DNA from: Phycisphaeraceae bacterium
Lineage (GTDB): Bacteria > Planctomycetota > Phycisphaerae > Phycisphaerales > UBA1924
Reading direction: 5' to 3'
Assembly (NCBI GenBank): GCA_019636675.1
Contig: JAHBXC010000005.1
Location: forward strand, 1-64,000
Length of the DNA: 64,000 bases
Of this stretch, positions 19,176-26,598 are shown piece by piece. Both the position numbers and the translations under genes were made by a program. The notes beneath the pieces were generated by a model. The model did no database searches. It was not told the DNA's origin and saw only the letters and a program-made list of their open reading frames with translations. Position 1 is the stretch's first letter. Each line of letters opens with the position of its first letter.

Positions 19176-19261
19176 TCGCTCCGGCGGCGCCGGTCCGGTA
19201 AGCGTCTGTTTGACACACATTTACGTGGTTTTTGACGACCTTCGGCGCTCGACTCCCTCGG

Positions 19262-19280
19262 TTTGGGTTGTACTCTGTCC
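19262..19280 (+). promoter_or_regulatory. conserved element upstream of first thioester-domain-like gene
   Basis: TTTGGGTTGTACTCTGTCC ends 90 bases before the ATG at 19370. It matches 14 of 19 positions with the element at 20347-20365, which sits at exactly the same distance from the paralogous gene. It could contain the -10 region (TACTCT) or an activator site. Confidence 0.5.
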
Positions 19281-19369
19281 CCAGCCGACGAGAGAGAGTG
19301 TTTCAGGAGATGGAGAGGGTCCCGGCGGGCCCGGCGTCGGCGAAAGGTCACCACGGAGAGAGGATTCCA

Positions 19370-20116
19370 ATGGTTCGTACATTTGTTGCATGCGCGGCGA
19401 TCGCCGCGTGCGCTGGCGGCGCGTCCGCCGCGACGATCAAGGCCAAGTACATGGGCCTCGGTCAGAACACCGGCACGTACAACATCTCGATGACGCACTC
19501 GCAGGGCACGATCTCGGCGAATGTGAACGCGGGCGCCCTCAAGCACCAGGTGCAGGGCGACTCGGAGCTGTTCGCTGGTCAGATGCTGCGCACGTTCTGC
19601 ATCGACATCGCGCAGAACGTCGTCGGGCAGGTCAAGACCTACGACGTCGTCAGCGTCGCTTCGGCCCCCGAGCCCGACGCCCCGACGGGCGCGATCGGCA
19701 CGATCCGCGCCGGCTACCTGCAGTCGCTCTACGCCAACGCGATCGAGGCTGGCCTCATCGACCGTCGCGGCAGCGCGACCGACGCGATGACCAACCAGCA
19801 GGCCGCGGCGTTCCAGCTCGTGGTCTGGGAGCTCGCGTTCGAGGACGCCGGCATCCTCTCCGCCGCCGTCGGCCTGGGGAACTACAAGGACCTGCTGAAG
19901 GTTGACGCCTTCAAGGTCACCAACAGCATCAACGCGACGGTCTTCAACATGACCGACCTGTTCTTCGGGTGGGCCTTCGCTGGCGATTCGCTCGGCGGGC
20001 TCCGCGCGATGGTCAGCGGGACGGCGCAGGACCAGCTGGTCATCATCCCGCTTCCGACCGGCGGCGCGCTCGCGCTCGCTGGCCTCGCCGGCGTCGCGAT
20101 CCGTCGTCGTCGCTGA
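19370..20116 (+). CDS. surface protein with thioester-domain-like motifs and PEP-CTERM-like anchor (paralog 1)
   Basis: This 248-residue protein has a signal peptide ending near GGASAA. The body has RTFCIDIAQNVV (C77) and AAAFQLVVWELAFED (Q149), which match the Cys and Gln motifs (a [YF]C-type and a TQxAIW-type) of thioester-domain adhesins, in which Cys and Gln side chains join in a reactive internal bond. The C-terminus IPLPTGGALALAGLAGVAIR plus RRR is a sorting signal. It is a close paralog of the next gene (shared RAGYLQSLYxNA and FFGWAFAGDS stretches). The ATG at 19370 has GGAGAGAGG upstream. The thioester assignment is an inference from motifs; covalent surface attachment would be the likely role. 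Confidence 0.85.
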   Translation: MVRTFVACAAIAACAGGASAATIKAKYMGLGQNTGTYNISMTHSQGTISANVNAGALKHQVQGDSELFAGQMLRTFCIDIAQNVVGQVKTYDVVSVASAPEPDAPTGAIGTIRAGYLQSLYANAIEAGLIDRRGSATDAMTNQQAAAFQLVVWELAFEDAGILSAAVGLGNYKDLLKVDAFKVTNSINATVFNMTDLFFGWAFAGDSLGGLRAMVSGTAQDQLVIIPLPTGGALALAGLAGVAIRRRR

Positions 20117-20165
20117 GGCAACCCAATCCCATTCACGCGTTCGCCATGACCTTGCGAACGCGTAT

Positions 20166-20213
20166 GCCGCGGCGTGTCCTCCATGTACGAGGGCCCGCCG
20201 CGGCTTCTCTTTT
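20166..20213 (+). terminator. Rho-independent terminator of paralog 1
   Basis: A long hairpin with outer arms GCCGCGGCG and CGCCGCGGC and inner TCCTC/GAGGG pairing is followed by TTCTCTTTTG, 50 bases after the stop codon. Confidence 0.82.
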
Positions 20214-20346
20214 GCCCCCCGGAACTTTCCATCCCATGATCAGGGCACCTTGATCCCGCCCAAACTTCTCCCAGATTCCCAGGGTAGTCCCCTAAACCAC
20301 GCCCTCGTCATGACTTCTAGGGCATTCCCGAGTTATGGGATGCCAC

Positions 20347-20365
20347 TTTGGGGTGTATGCTCTCG
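20347..20365 (+). promoter_or_regulatory. conserved element upstream of second thioester-domain-like gene
   Basis: TTTGGGGTGTATGCTCTCG ends 90 bases before the ATG at 20455, exactly the spacing seen for the first paralog. TATGCT within it may be a -10 hexamer. Confidence 0.5.
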
Positions 20366-20454
20366 GCGCCGCTGAGTAAGAAATTTCTCGTGTGAGGAAG
20401 AGAGAGGCGCCCCCGCCTGACTCAGCGGGTCAGAGGATTGGAAAGGAACGGCAG

Positions 20455-21240
20455 ATGAAACTCATGTGGATCGCCCTCGCGGCAGGCGCCGCGATCGCGA
20501 CCGGGGCCTCGGCCTCGACGGTCATCGCGAAGTACGACAACGTGCTCTACAGCCGCGGCGGCACCTTCACCGTGCAGCTCGATCGCAACGGCGGCCCGGT
20601 CATCGGACCGTCGAATGTCGGCGCCGGCGGCCTGCAGCACACCTTCCGCAACGACTCGCAGCGGTTCGCCAATCAGACGCTGACGACCTTCTGCGTCGAT
20701 CTCGGGCAGAACGTGGCCGGGTCCTACTCCACCTACAACGTCGGGACCGTCGCCGGTGCGCCGGTGCCGGCGTCGCCCGCTGGCCTCATCGGCGCCACCC
20801 GCGCCGGCTACCTGCAGTCGCTCTACTCCAACGCGGTCGGCGCTGGCCTCATCGACCTGCGCGGCAGCGTCATCACCAGCGCCATGTCCACCAACCAGGC
20901 CACGGCGTTCCAGCTCGTCGTCTGGGAGCTCGCGTTCGAAGACGAGGGGAACCTTCTGACGACCGCGATGAACGGCTACTCCCTCGCGAGTGTCTTCGGG
21001 GGCGGCGAGTTCACTGTGGCCGGCAATACCACCAGCAACACCAACTGGCTGAACTCGCTCGGAGCCGACGCGATCTTCGATCAGTTCTTCGGCTGGGCGT
21101 TCGCTGGAGACTCGTTCGGTCGCCTCGCGGCCATGACCAGCGGCATCCGTCAGGACCAGCTCATCATCATCCCGCTCCCCACCGGCGGCGCGCTCGCGCT
21201 CGCCGGCATCGCCGGCATCGCGATCCGTCGTCGTCGCTGA
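20455..21240 (+). CDS. surface protein with thioester-domain-like motifs and PEP-CTERM-like anchor (paralog 2)
   Basis: This 261-residue paralog of the preceding gene has a signal peptide (MWIALAAGAAIATGASA), C80 in TTFCVDLGQNVAGS, Q153 in ATAFQLVVWELAFEDEGN, and the tail IPLPTGGALALAGIAGIAIR plus RRR. It differs by a short insert around residues 175-200 (GGGEFTVAGNTTSNTNWL). Both copies keep the Cys and Gln expected for an internal thioester, which argues that the bond is functional. The ATG at 20455 has GAAAGGAA upstream. The gene ends in two strong hairpins. Because each copy has its own terminator and its own upstream element, they are probably transcribed separately but controlled together. 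Confidence 0.85.
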   Translation: MKLMWIALAAGAAIATGASASTVIAKYDNVLYSRGGTFTVQLDRNGGPVIGPSNVGAGGLQHTFRNDSQRFANQTLTTFCVDLGQNVAGSYSTYNVGTVAGAPVPASPAGLIGATRAGYLQSLYSNAVGAGLIDLRGSVITSAMSTNQATAFQLVVWELAFEDEGNLLTTAMNGYSLASVFGGGEFTVAGNTTSNTNWLNSLGADAIFDQFFGWAFAGDSFGRLAAMTSGIRQDQLIIIPLPTGGALALAGIAGIAIRRRR

Positions 21241-21260
21241 GCGACAACACGATCCCATTC

Positions 21261-21336
21261 GCGGCCGGCTCCCAAGAGCCGGCCGCAACCATCGCGGCGC
21301 GCCCTCCACGACAGAGGGCTCGCCGCGTTGTTCTTT
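21261..21336 (+). terminator. double hairpin terminator of paralog 2
   Basis: A perfect eleven-base stem at 21261-21286 (GCGGCCGGCTC with GAGCCGGCCGC) is followed by a second stem at 21293-21327 (CGCGGCG with CGCCGCG, inner GCCCTC with GAGGGC) and TTGTTCTTT. Confidence 0.8.
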
Positions 21337-21349
21337 GGTCGATCCGACG

Positions 21350-21372
21350 AAAAACCCCGGCAGTTGCCGGGG
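21350..21372 (-). terminator. Rho-independent terminator of the exported protein gene at 21406
   Basis: On the minus strand CCCCGGC and GCCGGGG form the stem and TTTTT follows. It is almost the same sequence as the thiolase terminator at 13497-13520. Confidence 0.88.
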
Positions 21373-21405
21373 TTCTGGGGGTTCTCGCAATCTGGACACA
21401 CCCGC

Positions 21406-22077
21406 TCAGCGCCGCCGGCGCAGGCCGAGCGCGAGGCCCGTCGCCAGCAGGCCCGCGCCGCCCGGGGTGGGGATGACGCGGAAGTTATCGATGTCGAAGC
21501 GGGCGTTGATGTCCTGACCCGCGAGCGACGCGGGGACATTGAAGCCGATCTGGATGTTGCCGATGTTGCTGAAGATCGACTGGTAGTTGCCGCTGCCGAA
21601 CGAGATGATGTCGGGGCTGCCGGGGGTCAGGTCGACGACGATGGTGGTCCACTGGTTGGGCGCGATGACGGTCTGCGACTCGGTCGACGCGCCCGGGTTG
21701 TTCGCCGGGGTCGCGAAGCGCCCGGTGAGCGTGATCGCTTCGGAAAGGTTGTGGCGGATATCGAAGGAGACGCCCGTCACGCCGGCGGCGATCCAGTCGC
21801 CGACATACGCGCCGTTCGACGAGTTGAAGTTCGCCTGCGCGCGGATCACGGTGGGCGGGAAGCCGCCGACGCTCGTGCCCGAGAGGTTGAACACGCTCGA
21901 CGCGTACGACGAGCCGTCGGGCCCGCCCGTGGAGAACCACTCAAGGACCGCGCCGCCGTTGAAGTTGCGCCAGTTGGCGGAGTCGGCGTCGAAGGTCTCG
22001 ACGAAGCCGACGATCGACGCGCTCGAAGCGGACGCGAGCAGGACAGGGACGGCGAGCAGGGCCAGAGTGGAACGCAT
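21406..22077 (-). CDS. exported protein with PEP-CTERM-like anchor
   Basis: This 223-residue protein has signal peptide MRSTLALLAVPVLLASASSA, a beta-rich body (FVETFDADSANWRNFNGGAV, later FGSGNYQSIFSNIGNIQIGF and DINARFDIDNFRVIPTPGG) and a tail of GLLATGLALGLRRRR. The body resembles carbohydrate-binding jellyroll domains that begin with an ETFD strand and close with a DNF strand, but no ligand can be named. The ATG at 22077 is the natural start. The promoter region contains a perfect 15-base palindrome at 22111-22125. It is transcribed divergently from prpB. Confidence 0.85.
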   Translation of the reverse strand: MRSTLALLAVPVLLASASSASIVGFVETFDADSANWRNFNGGAVLEWFSTGGPDGSSYASSVFNLSGTSVGGFPPTVIRAQANFNSSNGAYVGDWIAAGVTGVSFDIRHNLSEAITLTGRFATPANNPGASTESQTVIAPNQWTTIVVDLTPGSPDIISFGSGNYQSIFSNIGNIQIGFNVPASLAGQDINARFDIDNFRVIPTPGGAGLLATGLALGLRRRR

Positions 22078-22110
22078 GGGTCTCTTCCTTCAACGGGGCG
22101 CAACAACAAT

Positions 22111-22125
22111 TGAGACTGAGTCTCA
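22111..22125 (-). promoter_or_regulatory. 15-base perfect palindrome, Fur-box-like operator candidate
   Basis: TGAGACTGAGTCTCA is a 7-1-7 inverted repeat. TATGCT on the minus strand overlaps its upstream edge (22125-22130) and may be the -10 of the exported protein gene. The 7-1-7 layout resembles Fur-family boxes (TGAnAAT-n-ATTnTCA), though the inner bases differ. Confidence 0.45.
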
Positions 22126-22158
22126 GCATAGCGCCGTCCGGCTCGGGGCCGCAACTGT

Positions 22159-22186
22159 TTGACAGGAATAATTCCTGTGCAACAAT
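22159..22186 (+). promoter_or_regulatory. prpB promoter with 17-base palindromic operator
   Basis: TTGACA at 22159-22164 and AACAAT at 22181-22186 are 16 bases apart. The spacer is largely filled by the perfect palindrome ACAGGAATAATTCCTGT at 22162-22178. The transcript start would be about 75 bases before the ATG at 22271. This is the classic layout of a repressor-controlled promoter; the regulator is not in the window. Confidence 0.55.
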
Positions 22187-22270
22187 CTGCGCGATCAGGC
22201 CGCCGGTACGGGGGGTTTGCGCGAGCGAGCAGCGTCGGTGACATCTTTCGGGCGCTCCCTACGATGGGCG

Positions 22271-23215
22271 ATGCCCGAACAGAACACACCCGCGAGCGCC
22301 CCCGACCCGACGATTTTCTCCGCGACCCACGCCGCCATGCGTCTTCGCGACGCGATGAAGCAGCGCTGCGTCGCGCTGCCCGGCGCGTACAACGGGCTGG
22401 TGGCGCGCGCCGTCGCCGACGCCGGGTTCGAGGGCGCGTACATCTCGGGCGCCGCCGTCAGCGCGTGCGCCGGGTTGCCCGATGTCGGTCTTGTCTCGCT
22501 CGACCACTTCTGCCGCGTGATCCGCGAGGTGTTCCGCGCGTCGGGGCTGCCGATCATCGCCGACGCCGATACGGGGTTCGGCGAGGGCGAGATGGTGACG
22601 CGCGCCGTGCACGAGTACCACCACGCCGGCGCCGCCGGTCTGCACCTTGAGGACCAGGTGTTCCCGAAGCGCTGCGGGCACCTCGACGGCAAGGCGCTGG
22701 TCCCCACCGAGCACATGGTCGAGAAGGTGCGCCGGGCCGCCGACGCGCGCGACGCGTGCTCTGCAGGGGCGTTCATCGTCTGCGCGCGCACCGACGCGGC
22801 GGGCGTGCAGGGCGTCGACGCCGCGATCCAGCGGGCCAGGGCCTATGTCGGGGCCGGCGCCGACATGATCTTCCCCGAGGGCCTGCAGTCCGAGGCGGAC
22901 TTCGCCAAGGTCGCCGACGCGCTCCGCCCCACCGGCTGCTTCCTGCTGGCGAACATGACCGAGTTCGGCAAGACCCCGATCATCCCCCTCAAGCGTTTCG
23001 GGGAGCTGGGCTACCACTGCGTGATCCACCCGGTGAGCACGCTGCGCAGCGCGATGGGCGAGGTCTCGCGGATGCTGGCGTCCCTGCGCGAGCACGGGGA
23101 TGTGGGGGCCTCGCTGGGGCAGATGCAGAGCCGCGCCGACCTGTACGGGCTGCTCTCCTACACTCCCGGGCAGGAGTGGGTGTTCCCCGGGCCCCGCCCG
23201 TGGACGAACCCCTGA
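22271..23215 (+). CDS. prpB: methylisocitrate lyase (isocitrate lyase/PEP mutase family)
   Basis: This 314-residue TIM-barrel enzyme cleaves 2-methylisocitrate to pyruvate and succinate, the last step of the methylcitrate cycle. The metal-binding motif IIADADTGFGEG (D98, D100) and the catalytic loop LEDQVFPKRCGHLDGK (C135) are diagnostic of PrpB within the family. VCARTDA and FANMTEFGKTP-like stretches follow in order. The ATG at 22271 is preferred; M23 (MRLRDAMK) is a possible shorter start. A promoter with a palindromic operator lies upstream and prpC follows 114 bases later on the same strand, so the two are probably co-transcribed. Confidence 0.92.
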   Translation: MPEQNTPASAPDPTIFSATHAAMRLRDAMKQRCVALPGAYNGLVARAVADAGFEGAYISGAAVSACAGLPDVGLVSLDHFCRVIREVFRASGLPIIADADTGFGEGEMVTRAVHEYHHAGAAGLHLEDQVFPKRCGHLDGKALVPTEHMVEKVRRAADARDACSAGAFIVCARTDAAGVQGVDAAIQRARAYVGAGADMIFPEGLQSEADFAKVADALRPTGCFLLANMTEFGKTPIIPLKRFGELGYHCVIHPVSTLRSAMGEVSRMLASLREHGDVGASLGQMQSRADLYGLLSYTPGQEWVFPGPRPWTNP

Positions 23216-23329
23216 CCCGCGCGCAGGACGCGAGCGAAACCGGCGACAGCCCCGGGCGATCCCTCAGCCCGACACGCCGCAGCGACACATCACACACCGA
23301 CGACACGCACTCGACCAGGAGCACGATCC

Positions 23330-24478
23330 ATGACCGCATCGACCGAGACCAAGCCCAAGCCCGCCGCTGTCCCCGGGGCCGGCCTCGAGGGGATGATCGC
23401 CGGCGACAGCGCTATCTGCTCGGTCGAGCAGGACGAGCTGATCTATCGCGGGTACACCATCGAGGACCTTGCGAACAACGCGACCTTCGAAGAGGTCGCC
23501 CACCTGCTGCTGATCGGGCACAAGCCCTCGCCCGCGGAACTCACCGCGTTCAAGAAGCAGCTCGTCGAGCAGCGCGCCCTGCCGAAGCTCGTCGTCGATG
23601 TCATCGAGAAGACCGCGCGCGAGCCCGCCGCCCACCCGATGGATGTGCTGCGCTCCGCGGTCTCCGTCCTTGCTCACCTCGACCCGCTGTGCCAGGACAA
23701 CTCGCCCAAGGCCGAACTCGCCAAGTCGATCTCGCTGACCGCGAAGATCGCCACGATGATCGGGCACATCCAGAATGTGATCGACGGGCGCGACCTGATC
23801 CAGCCCGACCCCTCGCTCGACCACGCCGCCAACCTGTTCTTCATGATGAAGGGCGCCAAGCCCACCGCCGAGGAAGCCAAGATCCTCGATGTCTCGCTGA
23901 TCCTCTACGCCGAGCACGACTTCAACGCGAGCACCTTCACCGGTCGCGTCATCGCGGCCACGCTCTCCGACCTGCACGGCGCCGTCACCGGCGCGATCGC
24001 GGCCCTCAAGGGCCCGCTCCACGGCGGCGCCAACGAGCAGGCCATGGAGATGCTCAAGGAGATCGGCTCGCTCGACAAGGTCGACTCCTTCATGGCCGAC
24101 GCCTTCGCCACCAAGCGCAAGATCATGGGCTTCGGCCACCGCGTCTACAAGAACGGCGACCACCGCGCCGCCCTGCTCCACGCCCTCGGGCGCAAGTACG
24201 CCGAGAAGAAGGGCGGCGAGGCGCTCAAGTGGTTCGAGATCGGCGAGCGCACCCAGAAGATCATGAACGACCAGAAGCGCATCTTCCCCAACGTCGACTT
24301 CCCCTGCGGCATGACCTACTACGCGATGGGCATCCCCGTGCCCCAGTACACGCCCATCTTCGTCGCCGCGCGCATCACCGGCTGGGCCGCCCACATCATG
24401 GAGCAGCACCAGAACAACCGGCTCATCCGCCCGCTGAGCAACTACACGGGGCCTGCGATCCGCAAGTGGAACGGGTGA
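23330..24478 (+). CDS. prpC: 2-methylcitrate synthase / citrate synthase family
   Basis: This 382-residue citrate-synthase-fold enzyme joins propionyl-CoA (or acetyl-CoA) to oxaloacetate. The stretches EQDELIYRGYTIEDLANNAT, GPLHGGANEQAMEML, KIMGFGHRVYKNGDHRA and IPVPQYTPIFVAARITGWAA follow the family order and contain the active-site histidines and the catalytic aspartate region. The short type-II-like length and the position directly after prpB favour methylcitrate synthase, but sequence alone does not rule out citrate synthase. The ATG at 23330 is the only sensible start. A GC-rich hairpin terminator follows. Confidence 0.88.
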   Translation: MTASTETKPKPAAVPGAGLEGMIAGDSAICSVEQDELIYRGYTIEDLANNATFEEVAHLLLIGHKPSPAELTAFKKQLVEQRALPKLVVDVIEKTAREPAAHPMDVLRSAVSVLAHLDPLCQDNSPKAELAKSISLTAKIATMIGHIQNVIDGRDLIQPDPSLDHAANLFFMMKGAKPTAEEAKILDVSLILYAEHDFNASTFTGRVIAATLSDLHGAVTGAIAALKGPLHGGANEQAMEMLKEIGSLDKVDSFMADAFATKRKIMGFGHRVYKNGDHRAALLHALGRKYAEKKGGEALKWFEIGERTQKIMNDQKRIFPNVDFPCGMTYYAMGIPVPQYTPIFVAARITGWAAHIMEQHQNNRLIRPLSNYTGPAIRKWNG

Positions 24479-24512
24479 GCACCCTGCCAAAATCTCGCTG
24501 ACAAAATCACAA

Positions 24513-24548
24513 CCGCCCCGGTCACAAAGATCGGGGCGGCTGTCTTTC
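24513..24548 (+). terminator. terminator of prpC
   Basis: CCGCCCCG and CGGGGCGG form an eight-base stem 35 bases after the prpC stop, followed by CTGTCTTTC, a moderate T-rich tail. Confidence 0.7.
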
Positions 24549-24607
24549 CCGCACGAGGAAAAATGACTCGTGGGTGGATGATGCTTTGTTGTCTCAGTGG
24601 AGGGTCA

Positions 24608-24646
24608 GAAGACCCTCCCCCTGCCCCCTCCCGCAAGCGGGAGGGG
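24608..24646 (+). repeat. dispersed GC-rich palindromic element, copy 3
   Basis: GAAGACCCTCCCCCTGCCCC is followed by the arms CCTCCCGC and GCGGGAGG. It lies between convergent genes. Immediately after it (24655-24720) is a C-rich tract of GCTCCC-like units abutting the next stop codon, like the tract at 4735-4789. Confidence 0.75.
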
Positions 24647-24720
24647 TGAAAGAAAGAACTCCCCTGCTGCCCGCTCCCGGCTCCCTCCCGTGTGCCTTAT
24701 GCCCTGTGCCTCGTGCCTTC

Positions 24721-25326
24721 TCAGTGGCGCTTTCGACGGAACGCCACGATGCCGCCCATCGCGGCGAGGAGGCCGGCGCCGGGGGTGGGCACGGCGTCGA
24801 CGCGCAGGGCGAAGAGCATGTCGTTGTAGTCGAAGTCGGACTTGTTCCTGAGGAAGATGTCTTCGACGCCGATGATGCTGTACGAGCCGTAGTCGGTGGC
24901 GACGCTGGAGTTGGTGCGGAAGAAGTCGACGCCGTCGGTGAGGTCGTTGCGCGCGAAGGAATCCTTCTGCGCGTTGCCGCTGCCCTTGGTGATGATGTAC
25001 GCGAAGAAGAGGGAATCGCCGGCGTTGAACTGGCCGAGCCCGACGCTGGTGTTGGCCGGCGTGCCCTTGTTGCTGAAGACGAACTGGCCCAGGCCGAAGG
25101 CGTCGCTCGAGGCGGCGTAGGTGATCGTCTCGTCGCCGGATCCCTTGTGCCCGACGAAATACAGCGAGCCGGTGGCGCCCGCGTCCGAACTGAGGAACTT
25201 CGCGACGACCTCGCCGCGCTGGTTCATCTGGTACACATCGCCGCCTGCGATGCCGGCGTGGGCCGAGCCGGCGAAGGCGGCGAGGGCGAGGGTGGTGAGG
25301 CCGAGGTTCGTGCGGGTGTTCTTCAT
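24721..25326 (-). CDS. exported DUF4114-like protein with PEP-CTERM-like anchor
   Basis: This 201-residue protein has signal peptide MKNTRTNLGLTTLALAAFAG, a body ending in SDFDYNDMLFALRVDAVPTP (the DxDYND signature of DUF4114-like domains, probably calcium-binding), and the tail GAGLLAAMGGIVAFRRKRH. The motif sits directly in front of the sorting signal, as in many PEP-CTERM proteins. Location on the cell surface or in a matrix is inferred. The start is the ATG at 25326. The 260 bases upstream (25327-25587) show no gene or RNA I can support. Confidence 0.85.
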   Translation of the reverse strand: MKNTRTNLGLTTLALAAFAGSAHAGIAGGDVYQMNQRGEVVAKFLSSDAGATGSLYFVGHKGSGDETITYAASSDAFGLGQFVFSNKGTPANTSVGLGQFNAGDSLFFAYIITKGSGNAQKDSFARNDLTDGVDFFRTNSSVATDYGSYSIIGVEDIFLRNKSDFDYNDMLFALRVDAVPTPGAGLLAAMGGIVAFRRKRH

Positions 25327-25587
25327 AGGTGACTCCGAGACCGTGCTCGCGTGCCCGCCAGCCGGCGCGTCTGCGTGGCCCGCGCGACCCGAACCCGACA
25401 GCCGGGCTCGACCCTCGCGCGGCGGACGCCGCCGGCGTGCGCTCCCCCGATGCACGCCTTCACCATGGAGTGTGCGAAACGCGCGGCGACGATCCAAACG
25501 ACGCGCGGCGCGCGCGGTCGCTCTGCGCGGGCGCGGCGGATAACGCGCGCAGCGTGGGCCCGTGCGAGTGTGTCGTGGGTCGCGCGG

Positions 25588-26067
25588 TTATTCGGGCGCG
25601 GGGGCGGGGGCGGGGGCCGGGGCTGGCTTGTCGAACACCAGGGCGGTGTCGGCCGGGAGCTGTGTGACGCGGATCGCCTTCCAGCCCTTGAGCGAGCCGT
25701 CGTCGGCGTCGTAGCTGACGCGGAAGACGATCTCGACGATGTCGCCTACCGAGACGCCCTCGATGACCTCGGGGGTGGCCGGGGGGAAGGGCATCTGCAT
25801 GGCGTTCATCCCGACGGGCGGCTGGTTGTGGTTGCGCTTCCAGCTGGGGATGGGCTCGTGGTAGACCTTGAAGTCGCTGGCCGGTCGGGCGGGGTCGGGG
25901 AGGTCGACGACGCGCCCACGCACGGTGAAGTCGGCGATGAGGCCCTCGTCCACCTCGGAAGCGACCTGGGACGAGTGCTTCCGGCAACCGGAGAGCGGGC
26001 TGAAAGCGACAACGCCGCCGGCCAGGAGGCCGACGGCGAGGATGTGGTTCGTCAGGTTCCGTGCCAT
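25588..26067 (-). CDS. CusF-like copper-binding lipoprotein (probable)
   Basis: This 159-residue lipoprotein has a lipobox SPLSGC (C28). The body reads FTVRGRVVDLPDPARPASDF, VYHEPIPSW and GVSVGDIVEIVFRV. The VxHEPIP and MPFP stretches with a VGD turn are the pattern of CusF-type periplasmic copper-binding domains (small OB folds that pass Cu(I) to efflux systems). The metal-binding His and Met are present (YHEPIP, NAMQMPFP). The tail is a PAPAPAPAPAPE repeat. The ATG at 26067 gives a clean signal peptide. No copper pump lies next to it, so the partner is unknown. Confidence 0.75.
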   Translation of the reverse strand: MARNLTNHILAVGLLAGGVVAFSPLSGCRKHSSQVASEVDEGLIADFTVRGRVVDLPDPARPASDFKVYHEPIPSWKRNHNQPPVGMNAMQMPFPPATPEVIEGVSVGDIVEIVFRVSYDADDGSLKGWKAIRVTQLPADTALVFDKPAPAPAPAPAPE

Positions 26068-26096
26068 GCCCGATCGTAGGTCGACCGGGGCCGGTG

Positions 26097-26429
26097 TCAC
26101 GCCTTTTCGATCTTGAGGTACTCGGCGACCGAGTTGAGATCGGGGGCGAACTTGGGCAGGAAGGGCATGGTCCAGGTCTCGCCGGTCTCGGCGCGAACGA
26201 TCTTGGCGGCGCGCTCGCGCACGCACCAGGGGCGACCGCCGCGAGAGCGGACGAGCAGGTTCTGCATGCGCTCGCGGTGGGCGCGGGTCATGGCGCGCTT
26301 CGAGGCCGGGTCGAGGCGCATGAGACGGACGAGCGTGCTCTCGGCGCCCTTGGACCGCGGCGACGCGGTGATCGTGCAGCGGATGTGCTGGCCGACGGAA
26401 TAGGAAGCGGGAGTGATCGTGTCGGGCAT
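26097..26429 (-). CDS. small hypothetical protein
   Basis: This is a 110-residue soluble, basic protein (TITASPRSKGAESTLVRLMR and NLLVRSRGGRPWCVRERAAK are typical). I do not recognise a family. It has no signal peptide or membrane segment. Good codon bias and a tidy position 29 bases upstream of the CusF-like gene, on the same strand, support it as a real gene. The mix of a possible beta-strand N-terminus and an RGGRPWCVRE basic patch might bind nucleic acid, but this is a guess. Confidence 0.7.
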   Translation of the reverse strand: MPDTITPASYSVGQHIRCTITASPRSKGAESTLVRLMRLDPASKRAMTRAHRERMQNLLVRSRGGRPWCVRERAAKIVRAETGETWTMPFLPKFAPDLNSVAEYLKIEKA

Positions 26430-26598
26430 GGGGCGCCTCTGGAGCGGGTCGTCGCGGGCCGAAGGGGGCTTCGGGTGTCGGGACGGCAGTGGGGGCTGGG
26501 TTCGATGACAACGCGACGGCGCAGCCCACCTGCGCGGCCGGCGTTTCGGGGAGGGTGACTGTAGCCCTCCCCGTCGCGTTGTCTAGACTCCCCCTGCC

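Larger units (their letters stand above)
20117..20454 (+). other. intergenic region between the two paralogs (338 bases)
   Basis: It holds the terminator of the first paralog (20166-20213) and the conserved element of the second (20347-20365). The stretch 20216-20346 is less GC-rich and shows no open frame or RNA gene I can support; it may be promoter and 5' untranslated sequence for the second paralog. Confidence 0.6.
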
